DNA of 64,000 nt from Porphyridium purpureum (GCA_008690995.1 VRMN01000003.1:744001-808000), one strand, 5' to 3'; shown: positions 28,147 to 39,400, counted from the stretch's first letter. The notes: generated by a model from the letters alone, not told the origin. Translations and numbers: made by a program.

Positions 28147-29847
28147 ATGATGGCTTCGTGGCCGCGGGCCTGGTTGGTCGTCCTATTGCTCGGGCTCAGT
28201 GGGAGCGTGTCCCGCGCAGGCGCCTTTCGATTTCTGCTGGGTGCCGATAGCTCTACCGCGCGCGAAGAACAGATAGCCAATCTGGGTAAGCTGAGCCGCG
28301 CGGCAGCGTACTTCCACGGCCTGAGTAGGTTTGGCGTCACAAATAATTTCGATACTTCGTGGGACTATGTCCAGGGCATACTGTACGCCGCATTGCCATG
28401 GCTTGTGGTCGGGTCCGTTGTCGCTTTCGCTGGGTTTGTCATGATGATCGTGCGGTTCACTTGCGCGCGGAAGTATTACGACTATTTTGACGACTATTGG
28501 CGCTCCCGCGGTTTGAAGAGGCACTTGATTCAGGGCTCTGTCTCTGCAATACTTTCAATCGGTATCGTGTCCTTTGGTGCCATCTCGTTGATGGAAAACT
28601 TTCTGATTTCACAGTCCCTGTTTCGATTTCTCGACTACTTGGACAACATGGTCGACGGGCTTCAGAATGGCGCTATCCTGATTTTGAACTCAGCGTCGTT
28701 TCTATCGGATCGAAGCATTATCACGCTCGCTAATCTGGCTGATCGGTACGAAGGTCTTCTCTCGCAGGACGCGCAGAACAAGCTGAACACGGCGGCCAAC
28801 ATTCTAACGACACTGAACAACCGGGCAAGGGATCTGAATGCAGCTCTGCAGTCCTTCAACAGTCAAATTAATGACGTCCAGGACCTCATCAATACCGCAT
28901 CTATTATCTTGTACGCGACGCTGGGTCCTATCATCTTCATCACAATGCTCAGTTCCGTTCTGGCGCTGTTGTATGCCACGTTTCGGAATACGTATACCCG
29001 TGTGATTGTTCTGCTTGGGTATCTGATCCCTATGAGTTTGGCATGGGTCATGCTTGCCGCCACGGTGGTCCTTGGCTGTGGCGTAGGCGATATGTGCAGC
29101 CTTTCGCAGGATTTCACGGACTCCATCTTGTATTCGTTGGAATTAACGGACATGCCTCCTTCAGGACAGCCGAATTGGATATCTGAGAACTTGCAGTGCC
29201 CGGACATCAGCCAATCCGTCCAGCAGCAGATTGAAGAGGCAACGACGTTCATCGACGACAATCTAGACATTGTCTCGCTTCTTGCGGCGACGCCCGACGA
29301 TACAATGAGCAACGTAGCACGCCTGGTGAGGTCGTATCTTGATGACTTGGAGGCATGTGACGTTCTCCTGGACGGGCTGTACGTTTTCAACGATGTTTTT
29401 TGTGATGAGGATTCGCTGGTTCAGTCCGTGCTGATTCTGTACATATGCTACGTCATCATGTCCTTTTTCATCAGTTTTATGTACTTTGCCGGGCTGTGGG
29501 GCATGAACATGGCTGAGTGGTCTCAAATCTGGCCCTTGTGGGTCGATGTGGAGGAAACCGATGTTGTTTCCGATAAGTTGGTGGACCCGATGGACTATGA
29601 TATGTACGACCATGGTATGCACAGTCCTCAAGCACAAGAGTTTGATGCAGTCGAGTATGAAAACGATGCATACGACGGCTACGACGCAAATCAGCAATTC
29701 GAGCAGTATGATGCGCCGAACGCCCGCGACGACGAGTTTCAATCTTCGCATTATGAGCCCGTCGAGCCGGTGTATGAGCAATCTACCGACGCAATGCCTG
29801 GATATCCAGAACCCGACCAGTCAAACACCGGTAATCATTGGGTCTAG
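28147..29847 (+). CDS. Tweety/prominin-like multi-pass membrane protein
   Basis: 566 residues from this ATG. Layout: a signal peptide (MASWPRAWLVVLLLGLSGS), membrane helices around LPWLVVGSVVAFAGFVMMIVRF and SAILSIGIVSFGAISLM, a long helical extracellular-type segment, helices ILYATLGPIIFITMLSSVL and VIVLLGYLIPMSLAWVMLAATV, a cysteine-bearing loop, and a last helix LILYICYVIMSFFISFMYF. The tail is very acidic and Tyr/Asp-rich. This five-helix plan with two large loops is shared by Tweety homologues, prominins and plant relatives; sequence similarity is weak, so the family call is tentative. An in-frame ATG at 27919 would add 76 basic residues before the signal peptide. The ATG 28147 is preferred because it puts the signal peptide at the N terminus. 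Confidence 0.65.
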   Translation: MMASWPRAWLVVLLLGLSGSVSRAGAFRFLLGADSSTAREEQIANLGKLSRAAAYFHGLSRFGVTNNFDTSWDYVQGILYAALPWLVVGSVVAFAGFVMMIVRFTCARKYYDYFDDYWRSRGLKRHLIQGSVSAILSIGIVSFGAISLMENFLISQSLFRFLDYLDNMVDGLQNGAILILNSASFLSDRSIITLANLADRYEGLLSQDAQNKLNTAANILTTLNNRARDLNAALQSFNSQINDVQDLINTASIILYATLGPIIFITMLSSVLALLYATFRNTYTRVIVLLGYLIPMSLAWVMLAATVVLGCGVGDMCSLSQDFTDSILYSLELTDMPPSGQPNWISENLQCPDISQSVQQQIEEATTFIDDNLDIVSLLAATPDDTMSNVARLVRSYLDDLEACDVLLDGLYVFNDVFCDEDSLVQSVLILYICYVIMSFFISFMYFAGLWGMNMAEWSQIWPLWVDVEETDVVSDKLVDPMDYDMYDHGMHSPQAQEFDAVEYENDAYDGYDANQQFEQYDAPNARDDEFQSSHYEPVEPVYEQSTDAMPGYPEPDQSNTGNHWV

Positions 29848-29918
29848 TCGCATCCGTTCCAGTCTGGATGAAGAAATTGAGAATTTGTTTGTGACATAGA
29901 GTTGGTGACAAGCGTCAC

Positions 29919-30488
29919 CTACCTTCTTTTGGACTCCGGTACGTCAACTTCCTGCACCGTGACCGGAATGGACCGCTCGGGGTCCCGCACTGGCGGTTTT
30001 TCCACGCGGTAATGGGATGAAATTTCATATAGCGACCTCTCTTGCTGACGCTGCTTGTCGCTGGCTTCCTCAGCGTCGTCCGCCCACCTCTCTTCACGGT
30101 TGCCGCTCGCATCATGCATTTTGGCGTCCACGTAGAACCGCATCTGCTGGTCCAGTACATGTGCTCCTCCACGCTCCGGACGAAAGCCCAGATCCATGTC
30201 ATCCTCCGCCTCCTCCGCGCTCTGTCGATGCTGGCCATCGCCCTGTCGTTCGGTCATGAGCTTCTGCAGCCGTTCTAGGCGGAGTTTGCGTGCTTCGCGC
30301 AGCGCCAGGACTCGCTCGCGCAAGTGTGCGTCCTCACCGCTGCTGAGTTCATCATCCTCCCTTGCGTTGGCGTGTCGAGACGGGGGAATCTTTGAAGCGC
30401 GCCGTCGACGTTTGCGGAAGACGGCGTTGTCGCCGTGAGGACGGAGGGGTTGAGTGTCGCTAGAGGCTGCTCTATCCCCGTCCATCAT
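29919..30488 (-). CDS. TLS1/C9orf78-like (Hep59 family) nuclear protein, short
   Basis: 189 residues. The family (human C9orf78, yeast Tls1) works with spliceosomal factors such as Brr2. Matches: a basic VFRKRRRRASK start, a charged helix ALREARKLRLERLQKLM, DLGFRPERGG, and the module SLYEISSHYRVEKP followed by VTVQEVDVP, which corresponds to the LYxIPE..(V) and EVxLP segments of the family. The protein stops right after this, so the conserved C-terminal part seems absent. The start codon (ATG 30488, or 30485) overlaps the start codon of APC10 on the other strand. The frame extends to 30497 with GTG only. The stop is 71 bases from the convergent Tweety-like gene. Identification is moderate. 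Confidence 0.6.
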   Translation of the reverse strand: MMDGDRAASSDTQPLRPHGDNAVFRKRRRRASKIPPSRHANAREDDELSSGEDAHLRERVLALREARKLRLERLQKLMTERQGDGQHRQSAEEAEDDMDLGFRPERGGAHVLDQQMRFYVDAKMHDASGNREERWADDAEEASDKQRQQERSLYEISSHYRVEKPPVRDPERSIPVTVQEVDVPESKRR

Positions 30489-31623
30489 GGAGCGCACTTT
30501 GCTAGAAAATGGTCACTTCTCGGAAGAGCTTAGTTTGCACGCTGTTCTGCGAGATGTGCTTCCGTCGAGACGTGGCGGTGGCGTGGCGTCACCTTTCGCG
30601 GCCCCGGCTTCCCTGTTTCCGAGTGCGACGGCTTGGCAGGGCGGGTTGCGAGAGAGCGGCGATGGATCATTCGAAGAAGAGATCACGGAAGAACCTGGCA
30701 CTCGTGGACGCCGTGCGAGTTTGGTTCTGTCGTCTGGCTCACCTGAATCGACTCAGCGCGTGTCACTTCAGCTCGAAACTACCACGGAAGAGTTGAGACA
30801 TGCGGGTGTGCCACCCGCCCTGCTGAACGGCATATCGGACGTGACAGCGACCGCGCAGTGGATCGCGTCCTCGGCCAAGCCAGGCAACGGCGTGAATTTG
30901 CTCTTTGACGAGAAGCCTTCGACGTTCTGGCAAAGTGATGGCGCACAGCCGCACACATTGACAGCATTCTTCTTTCCTCGGGCGAGGTTAGTGGCCGTCC
31001 AAGTATTGCTGCATTACACACTCGATGAGTCGTACACCCCAGCGGTCATTGCGGTGCGTCACGGCACGGGGCTGCATGATCTCGTTGAAACCACCGAACC
31101 TGCAGTTTTGGACGAACCAGAAGGCTGGATTACTCTTCCACTTCATAGCAGCGTGGATGATGTCAGCCCATCGGGCGAGGGCCACCAACGGCAGCATCTT
31201 GGCGAAGAGGACCCAGAGAGTGTCTCCGGATCTCCCCTGGAAACGCCCTCTCAGCAAACACTGGAGACTGCGTTAGGTGCCCATGATGTAGCTTCGGGTT
31301 CGGGAAATGGAATTGAAGGTCAACACCAGAACTCGGGATCGCCACAACTAGGACGTTCTCGCAGAAGCAGAACGGTGGAGGACGATAATGACCTGTATCT
31401 TGCTCTGCATGCGCACGTTATCCAAATCTGCATACATGCAAACCACCAAAACGGTAGAGACTGCCACATTCGCGGTATCCGTGCGTTGGGTCTTTTGCAT
31501 GACGAGTCGAGTCGCGCGCAGACGCAAATCAGAAACAGAAGCACAGGTCCAACCTGTTCGACGTCCAGATTGCGATTAGATGACTCGAGGGACAAAATGG
31601 GCGCCTTTCCTGTCATTCGGTGA
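30487..31623 (+). CDS. APC10: Anaphase-promoting complex subunit 10 (DOC1) with large insert
   Basis: 378 residues against about 180-250 usually. APC10 helps the APC/C ubiquitin ligase bind D-box substrates. DOC domain, first part: SSAKPGNGVNLLFDEKPSTF, WQSDGAQPHT, LDESYTPAVIAVRHG and GWITLPL. Second part: HAHVIQICIHANHQNGRDCHIRGIRALG. Between them lies an insert of about 110 polar, probably disordered residues, and the N terminus has about 110 extra residues. The C terminus ends in Ile-Arg, the IR tail by which APC10 docks on APC3. The ATG at 30487 is the only usable one, because the next methionine is near the C terminus. It overlaps the start of the TLS1-like gene. The 3' end is 98 bases from the convergent Fpg gene. 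Confidence 0.93.
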   Translation: MERTLLENGHFSEELSLHAVLRDVLPSRRGGGVASPFAAPASLFPSATAWQGGLRESGDGSFEEEITEEPGTRGRRASLVLSSGSPESTQRVSLQLETTTEELRHAGVPPALLNGISDVTATAQWIASSAKPGNGVNLLFDEKPSTFWQSDGAQPHTLTAFFFPRARLVAVQVLLHYTLDESYTPAVIAVRHGTGLHDLVETTEPAVLDEPEGWITLPLHSSVDDVSPSGEGHQRQHLGEEDPESVSGSPLETPSQQTLETALGAHDVASGSGNGIEGQHQNSGSPQLGRSRRSRTVEDDNDLYLALHAHVIQICIHANHQNGRDCHIRGIRALGLLHDESSRAQTQIRNRSTGPTCSTSRLRLDDSRDKMGAFPVIR

Positions 31624-31644
31624 GGCAGTGCTGCTTATGCTCCT

Positions 31645-31650
31645 TTTATT
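31645..31650 (-). terminator. Polyadenylation signal AATAAA (Fpg)
   Basis: AATAAA on the minus strand, 72 bases beyond the Fpg stop and 22 bases past the APC10 stop on the other strand. The two convergent 3' UTRs must overlap or nearly so. Confidence 0.5.
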
Positions 31651-31721
31651 GCGAACGAAACACGAGCGCATAGTAGCGTGAATTTACATGGTTCGTACGG
31701 CCCTTTGAAGTGCCAGCGAAG

Positions 31722-32921
31722 CTATTCCAGCTTTAGTATGCGTGCGCTCCGGCGCACGTGCACCGTCGAGCGACCAGCGACACTATGACTGCGCTGCTTT
31801 CCGACCACCTTTTCAGCTTTCTGGGCGATCGCAATGGTTCGGCTGGTGACTTTGCTGACCCTTTTCTCCGCCACGGGTCTCTCTTTCTGACCTCGATTTT
31901 CATACACGATCAGATTACCCGCCGGAAGTAGCAGTGTGCCGTTTGAGTAGGACGTCAGCATTACCTCGGCCTCCAGCAAGCTCGCGGGGCGCCGCCAATG
32001 GCTGGCTTTACGTTGTGCAGATGGAACCACGGCTGTCGTACGGCCACCAACCGTTGACATTTGAATAATCGTTCCATCGCTCATTCGCGAGCTGCCATTC
32101 GGTCCTGCTCCCCAACGATAGTGGAAGAGCCAGTGATCGGGATAATAGTTTAGCTTACCGCTTTCCTGAATGCAACGACACGCTTCCAAACATACCGACG
32201 CAATGGCATCAAAGACGGCATTGCAGCAATCCTCGTTCATGCTACTGCAAGGCGTGCTCGGGTGGATCGCAGCACGAAAGCACACTTCGTCCGCGATCCA
32301 GTTGCCCACGCCCGACACGGCGCGGTTCTGGTCCAGCAGAACAGCCTTGAGGGGTGCGTTGGTATTTTTCAGGACGGCAACGAAAGGTGCGCGCTGAAAG
32401 TCGAGCGTCGTAGGATCCGGCGCCAAGCCGGCGATTGGCTCTTCCAGCTCCGGATTCGCGCTTCCGATGCGGATCCGTGCGAGGCGTCTCGGGTCTACCA
32501 ATGCAAGATGTGTGTCGTGCCCAAACGTGATCACGACCTTGGAAAATCGCGGGGGCCACACCGATGCGTCAACGCGAACATCTTTGTACTGATACGCGTG
32601 CACGTCCTTGACCACAAACATGCCGGTCATGCCAAAGTGGAACAGCACTGCGTTCCGGGTCTTTTCCTTTGCGCCGGAGCCGTCTTCGCCCGCCGACTCG
32701 AGGATGATCCAGAGCTGCTTTCCCTTGCGGCCGACGTGCACGACGCGCTTGCGGGCCAGCAGCGCGGCGCGCAGCGCCTCCTCCGAGCAGTCGCGCACGA
32801 CGAGCTCATCGAACTGGCTATCCGCCCCGCCCTCGCGCGAATGGACGGCCGTCACCTCCTGCCCAGGCAGTGCGCGCGCAGCAGCTGCTGCGCAGCGAAC
32901 ACTTCCGGCAGCTCCGGCATC
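31722..32921 (-). CDS. Plant/fungal-type formamidopyrimidine-DNA glycosylase, apparent frameshift
   Basis: Base-excision repair enzyme for oxidised purines (Fpg/MutM, FPG1 of plants). The obligatory N terminus MPELPEVFAAQQLLRAHCLG (catalytic Pro2 and Glu3) is read from the ATG at 32921. That frame closes at 32852. The rest of the protein (from VTAVHSREGG, about 32862, to 31722) is in the -1 frame. Downstream are the conserved RKGKQLW lysine, the H2TH helix region LDQNRAVSGVGNWIADEVCFRAAIHP and GGRTTAVVPSAQ in place of the bacterial zinc finger, as in plants. The C-terminal 90 residues are basic. Without a one-base difference near 32855-32865 the enzyme lacks its active site. This may be a sequence error, a short unusual intron or a true mutation. 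It is divergent from acetyl-CoA carboxylase. Confidence 0.85.
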   Translation of the reverse strand, partial: DAGAAGSVRCAAAAARALPGQEVTAVHSREGGADSQFDELVVRDCSEEALRAALLARKRVVHVGRKGKQLWIILESAGEDGSGAKEKTRNAVLFHFGMTGMFVVKDVHAYQYKDVRVDASVWPPRFSKVVITFGHDTHLALVDPRRLARIRIGSANPELEEPIAGLAPDPTTLDFQRAPFVAVLKNTNAPLKAVLLDQNRAVSGVGNWIADEVCFRAAIHPSTPCSSMNEDCCNAVFDAIASVCLEACRCIQESGKLNYYPDHWLFHYRWGAGPNGSSRMSDGTIIQMSTVGGRTTAVVPSAQRKASHWRRPASLLEAEVMLTSYSNGTLLLPAGNLIVYENRGQKERPVAEKRVSKVTSRTIAIAQKAEKVVGKQRSHSVAGRSTVHVRRSARILKLE

Positions 32922-33001
32922 GCAACCGATCCCACGCGCGCGTGCGACCTCACCCCAGTCGCTGCGCACCTTTCAAGTCCCAGCGCCTCGGCAACACGCC
33001 G

Positions 33002-33041
33002 ACTGTACCACCACTGTACTTTCACTGTCCTCCCGCTGTAC
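33002..33041. promoter_or_regulatory. Paired ACTGTAC motif plus near-copy (Fpg/ACC promoter)
   Basis: ACTGTAC at 33002-33008 and 33013-33019, with a near-copy GCTGTAC at 33035-33041. They lie 81-120 bases upstream of the Fpg ATG and 380-419 bases upstream of the acetyl-CoA carboxylase ATG. Confidence 0.5.
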
Positions 33042-33420
33042 CCAATTCTTGCCGTGCATGACTGCGCGCACGGTGTGTGGGCGTGGGCCCGAATGCCAAA
33101 TGCATGCACGTTAAGAGCGACCGCACGTGGCGACGGCCATAGCAAATCCGCCTCGGTTCATAGGCTCGTGCCGAGATCTCGCAGTCACACACGTACGCAC
33201 AAGGCTGCGGCGCATGAACGTGCGCGGCGCGATCGGTGGCGCGCGGGAATGCACGCGCGGACTCGGGTGTGCGCGGCAGCCAGGCAAGGGTCACGAGGAG
33301 CGCGAGCACGCGGGTGCGCGGGAGGGCCAGCGTGACGCGCTGAACTGACTCGGCTCAAGCCCGCGGCAGCGCGTCCGGCGCGTGAGTGGTGCGTGACGTA
33401 CGACTGCGGCCCAGCCCAGC

Positions 33421-36400
33421 ATGGCAGCAGAGCAGCATGACGTGAACGGCTCCCTGGCGAGAAACGACAGTATGGAGAAGCGCCCGTCCTTGCAGCTGCC
33501 AGGGCTCGTGCCTCCGTTTGGCAGTAGCCCGCGGCATACAGTGTCAGTGGACGCCCTGCCGGCAGGCGGCAGGCGCGCGCTGAGAGCGCGCAGTGTGCTT
33601 AAAGACTACGTGGACAAGATGGGCGGCACCAGGGTCCTGCAGCGGCTGCTCGTCGCGAACAACGGGATTGCGGCCGTCAAGTGCATTCGATCCATCCGCA
33701 CGTGGGTGTACGAGACGCTCGGCGACGAGCGGCTCATTGAGTTTGTCGTGATGGCAACGCCTGAGGACATTGCGGCGAATGCCGAGTACGTGCGAATGGC
33801 AGACCACATGGTGCCCGTGCCAGGCGGATCCAACAAAAACAATTATGCCAACGTGCGTCTCATCACAGAAATAGCAGTAGAGTATCACTGCGATGGCGTT
33901 TGGGCAGGTTGGGGCCACGCGTCGGAGAACCCACAGCTGCCGCGCTCGCTGCATGCACTGGGTCTCACATTTCTCGGGCCTGGCCCAGAAGCCATGTACG
34001 CGCTTGGCGACAAGGTCGCGTCCACGATCATTGCTCAATCGGCCGGCGTGCCTTGCACAGCATGGTCTGGCGATGGAATAACCGTCAAGTATGCCGATGA
34101 AGGCTGCGTGCCAGACGCTATTTTTCGCTCGGCCTGCGTGTTCTCGGCCGAGGAGGCGCAAGCGTGCGCAAACCGAATTGGTTATCCAGTTATGATCAAG
34201 GCCTCAGAAGGTGGCGGGGGCAAGGGCATTCGTATGGTGGCAACCCCTGACGCAATCACAGGGGCGTTCCGGCAGGTCGCTGGAGAAGTAGCCGGCAGTC
34301 CTATCTTTGTCATGAAAGTGCTTCACGGGGCGCGCCATCTCGAGGTGCAGCTGGTCGCAGATGAGCACGGCAACGCGATTGCTCTATGGGGCAGGGACTG
34401 CTCGGTGCAGCGACGACACCAAAAGATCATTGAAGAGGGCCCTCCAATTGCGGCAGACCCGGTGCACTGGAGACACTTGGAAGATGCTGCGGTGAGACTA
34501 GCGAAAGAGGTCGGATACGTCGGCGCAGGAACAGTCGAGTATTTGTACATTGAGCGCCCCAAGCCAGGCGACCCACAATTCACTTTTCTTGAATTGAATC
34601 CGCGCCTGCAGGTGGAGCACCCAGTGACCGAGTGGATCACGGGTGTGAATATCCCTGCATTGCAGCTCACCGTCGCCATGGGCATCCCGTTGGGTGCCAT
34701 TCGGTCCATTCAGCGTTTGTTTGGGGCAGCGAATGCGGATGAGCTTCCGGACGGGCACGTAGTCGACGTGTCGGACTTGGGCAAGCGCCTCGCGCCGCTA
34801 GGCCATGTTATCGCATGCCGCATAACTGCAGAAAATGCCCTTGCTGGGTTTCAGCCCACAAGTGGCGCAATTCGGGAGCTAACGTTCCGTACTTCGCCGA
34901 ATGTTTGGGGCTACTTCTCTGTAGTCTCACAGAGCTCGATACACGAATTTGCAGACTCGCAATTTGGTCACTTATTTGCCTTTGGCAAAACGAGGGACGC
35001 GGCCAGACGCAGCATGGTGATCGCCCTGAAGGAAATATCCATTCGTGGTGACATCCATAATACTGTGGAGTATTTGATCACGCTGCTGGAACGTCAGGAC
35101 TATCGCGACAATCAGTTTGACACCACATGGCTTGACCGCCTGATCAAGGAGAAGATCGCACCAGAGAAGCCATCTTCATCCCTTGCGGTGATTGCCGGTG
35201 CCGTATGCCGCGCGCACGCAGACTTTGAAAAGCGCAAGGCGCTGTTCGTATCCAGTTTGGACCGCGGCCAGCTTCCGTCGCTTGATGACACGCTTGTCGA
35301 GTTTTATGTTGAATTGATTTTGGAAGATACCAAGTACAGGCTCTGCGTGACGCGCACTGCGCCTGACGCGCTGGCAGTGGATCTGTCTGGTGTACGGGTT
35401 GATGTTGAATACCATCCACTCGTGGACAGTGGCATTCTGATCATTGTTGGTGGTCGCTCGCACGTCGTGTATGCTCATGAGGATAATACGGGCTTTCGCA
35501 TGAGCCTAGACGGCAAATCATGCTTGTTCGAGAAGGAATATGACCCCACACGGCTCGTTAGCGCAGTGAATGGGAAGCTGGTGCGTTTCTTGGCTTTGGA
35601 CGGGCAGCCGGTCGCCAAGGGTGCGCCTTATGCGGAGCTTGAGGTAATGAAGATGTACCTGACGTTGACTGCACCCGAAAGCGGCAGAGTGCACCATCGC
35701 AAAGCGGAGGGATCATCGATCGCAACCGGTGAGCTGGTGGCTGAGCTGGAGTTGGATGATCCGAACATGGTGAAGCGCGCGGTGGCGTTTACGGGTGAAG
35801 TAGATCCAGAGATACAGCATCTTCTGAAGGTTCGCTCCGCCGCATGCAAGGAGCCACATAAGCGCTTCAAGCAGCTGCTGGAGCACGTTAACCTGCTCAT
35901 GTCCGGCTTTCAGCGAGACGAGGTGTGCCTGGACGAGCTGCTTTCTATTCTAGACGAACCGTCTGTTGTAGTGACTGTTCTGCAAGACTCTCTCGCGGCT
36001 CTAGTAGGCCGTCTTCCACGTTCGCTGTACGAGCTACTGGAAGAAGAATTGAGAGGAGAGCTGGGGCATTACGTTGGTGGGAATAAGGCCAGCAAGAACC
36101 CGAGTGTCAGCGTTAAATCCAGCAGCCTTACCATGACGGCGGATGCGAATGGTGACTTGGGCAGCGATTCCCAATATCACGATGAGCTCGAGAGGGATGC
36201 ATGGCAGACTGCTTCACAGAGCGACAGGTTGCATTCTGAGACATCGCGATTACTGCAGGTCATGGACACTTTTGTGGAGACAAAGGTTGTACGCTCCGAG
36301 CGAGACAGCATCATGGAGTGCCTGCTGCCCGTGCGTACAGTGTTGAGCCGTTACGCTGCTATGGAGAGTGTTGGGCCCGTGGTGGTCTGTGCATTGCTGG

Positions 36401-39400
36401 AGAAGTTTCTCTACACTGAAAAGCCGTTTTCGTCTTCGAAGCGCTCACAAGACGTGTTATTTGATATGCGCGACACATATCGTTCGGAGCTAGGCAAGGT
36501 GGTAGACTTGGCTGTTTCGCACATGCAGGCGGCGCGCAAGTCGGCCCTTGTGTTGCGGATGCTGGACTATCTGGAGGAACACGAGACTGCCTTGAACTAT
36601 ACCCCATTGAAGGCGTGCTTACACGAGTTGAGTCAATTTTCAGCAGCGAAGAAAGCGTATGGCGACGTTCCGCTGCGCGCCCGACTCATGCTCGCGAATG
36701 CAAGCAAACCCCGCTTCCGCAAACGCTGGCAAGACTTGCGTGCGAGTATTCTAGAAATCATTGCACAAACTGAAGACGGCAGCTTGGGCGAACTGGACCA
36801 AAATGCAATGCATCACGTTCGTGCCGATGCTCTGCGTGCGCTAGTGGAAAGTCAGAATCCGCTGCAAGATGTGCTTGTTGGACTCATGCTCGAGCCGAAC
36901 ACGCCGTACTTGCCAATCAGTATGAGCTCACACCGCAGGAATGCAAGCATGTTGAGTTTAAGCAACAGTGGCAATGTTGGGAACGGGTACGGTGGTTCGT
37001 CACCGTACATGGGTGTAGGTGCGAATCAGAACCAGAGCCAGACGCGACTTGTTCACCCGGACGCTTCGCCTGCGCGCACACTGGACACGAGCGCGTTGGA
37101 TCAGTCTCAGCCACGGCTACCATCGGAGACGCTAGAGGCAGTGCGTCGTATTGCCACAGAGCTCCATGTCATGCGTGCATTCCGCGCATACGAACTGTAC
37201 GACCTAATGGTGGAGTCGCGGAGTCAAGGCATTATTTGTGCCACGTGGCGTTTTCACTATTCGCAGAGCAAGTACGGTGCGCGGCTGCAGTCGCTAGGCC
37301 TAACGACGGCACTGGGTGGGCTCGGCTTGGGTGGTAGTGGCGGATTGGACAAGGCGTCGGTGTTTGTCACTTCCCACGACTCGGCTGACAATCTGGCCGG
37401 GCAAGATTCGAAGCTCGCGTTCCGCGCGGGGGTGCTTGCTGTTTTCCCGCATTGGGATGTGATGGTGCAGTGTCTTAATAGCCTACTGGAACAGAACATC
37501 GCGGAGGAGTCGGACATCACTGCCACGGCGCATGCGAGCGTAAACGTAATGACGGTGGTTGTACCCTTTTCGTTTGCGAACACACACACATCAGAAGTGC
37601 AAGCTCACAGTGAAGGTCAGATCAGTGATGCTGTGCAAAAGTTTTTGCGTGCTGATAGCCCGCAGCGCCAGGCGCTGTTTCTCAAGTCAGGAATCAAAAT
37701 GGTCACGTTCATTGTGGAGTCGCGCTCTCACTCGGGTAGTGTGTACCCAGGCTTCTACACCTTTCGCGTGCAGCAGGATTTCCAGGAGGACATGATTTAT
37801 CGTCATATTGATCAGTCCATGGCTTTTCAGTTGGAGCTTAGCCGGCTCGCGCATTTCGATATCACGCGCTTTGAGTATCCAAACCGCTCCATCAATGTGT
37901 TTTTCGCACAGAGCAAGAAGGCAAAGAAACCTTCGCTGGCTAAATCTAGCGAAACGAATGCAGCAGATGGCGCAGGAGCAGCCTCGGCGCCTGGCGCCGC
38001 GATTCCTTCAGCACCTGGTACCGCCGCCTCTGCAACATCGGTATCCGGAAATGCAAGGGATACGGACGCACGATTTTTTGTGAGAGCGGTGATTCGACAG
38101 GCAGATATATTTTCCTCGCCAAGCGAAGTTGTTGTGGCGATCCCAGAGGCCGAGCGGGCGTTTTCGGAGGCGCTGGACGCGCTCGAGGTGGGCCGATTTG
38201 ACCGTCGGTTTCAGCGCACAGACTTCAATCACATTTTCCTGAATCTAATTCCTGTCCTCAACATTGACGTAGAAGACGTGGAGGCTATCTGTCGACGCAT
38301 TTTCTTCCGATACGCATCGCGCTGCTGGAAGTTACGCGTTTTCGCAGTGGAGCTGCGCGTTGTGGCTCGCAAGAGTACCACGCTGCAGACCGTGCCACTT
38401 CGTTTCTTACTGTTCAACCCAACCGGCCACATGCTTCGCGTCGAAGGGTACATGGAGCAGCCGGACGCGGTGACTGGCATGCTGCGCCTCTCGAACATTG
38501 ATCGTGATAATCCTGGTCACATGCATGGCGTTCCGGTGCTTGAACCGTACAAGCCGATGGATCGTCTGCAGCGAAACCAAGTTATGGCACAAAGCATGGA
38601 GACGACCTATCTGTACGATTTTGAGCACCTCTTTGTCAAGGAATTGCAGGATCGGTGGCGCAAGTATTCTCAGTCACGCTTGCTGGGTGGTTTCCGTCGG
38701 CACAAGATTCCGCTTCGCCTGCTGGACGTGGTGGAGCTCGTGCTGGACGACGACAAACAGGAGCAGCTGGTTGAGACGCGCCGCGCGCCGGGCTTAAACA
38801 CGATCGGAATGGTGGCATGGCGGTACACTATGTACACCCCCGAATACCCGAGCGGGAGACAAGTAATTGTGATTGCGAACGATATCACGCACTTGTCTGG
38901 TAGCTTTGGGCCGCAAGAGGATATGCTGTTCAAACGCGCGAGCGAGCTTGCCCGCAAGGAAAAAATTCCGCGCGTCTTTTTGGCAACAAACTCGGGCGCA
39001 CGCATTGGTCTTTCTGAAGAGGTGCGCCGAAAGTTCAAAGTGGACTGGGTGGATGTGAAAGAGCCTTCCAAAGGCTTTCATGGTTTGTACTTGGACGCAG
39101 AGGATGCATCGAAGATGTCTCAGAGCGGGAGCGTTGTACTTGAGGAGCAGCAGCTACAGAACCAGCAGCTGCGACAGGACGTCGCTGAAGAAGGTCTTGA
39201 AACAGATCATCGCAGCACCGAGAACGGGAAGAAGACGAAAATCAGCTGCATTATCGGAAGTGAGAGTGGGCTTGGTGTTGAGAACTTGATGGGATCTGGG
39301 TTGATTGCCGGAGAAACAAGCGATGCGTACGAATCGACTTTTACGCTTACCTATGTGACGGCGCGCAGTGTCGGTATCGGTGCGTATCTTGTTCGGCTCG

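Noticed and set aside
29780-29920. A 3' exon for the TLS1-like gene spliced from the donor-like AAGGTAGGT
   Set aside because: The only space left is inside the antisense of the Tweety-like coding region, and no acceptor there leads to a family-like sequence.
33544-34161. 205-codon minus-strand frame
   Set aside because: Antisense to the biotin carboxylase domain of acetyl-CoA carboxylase.
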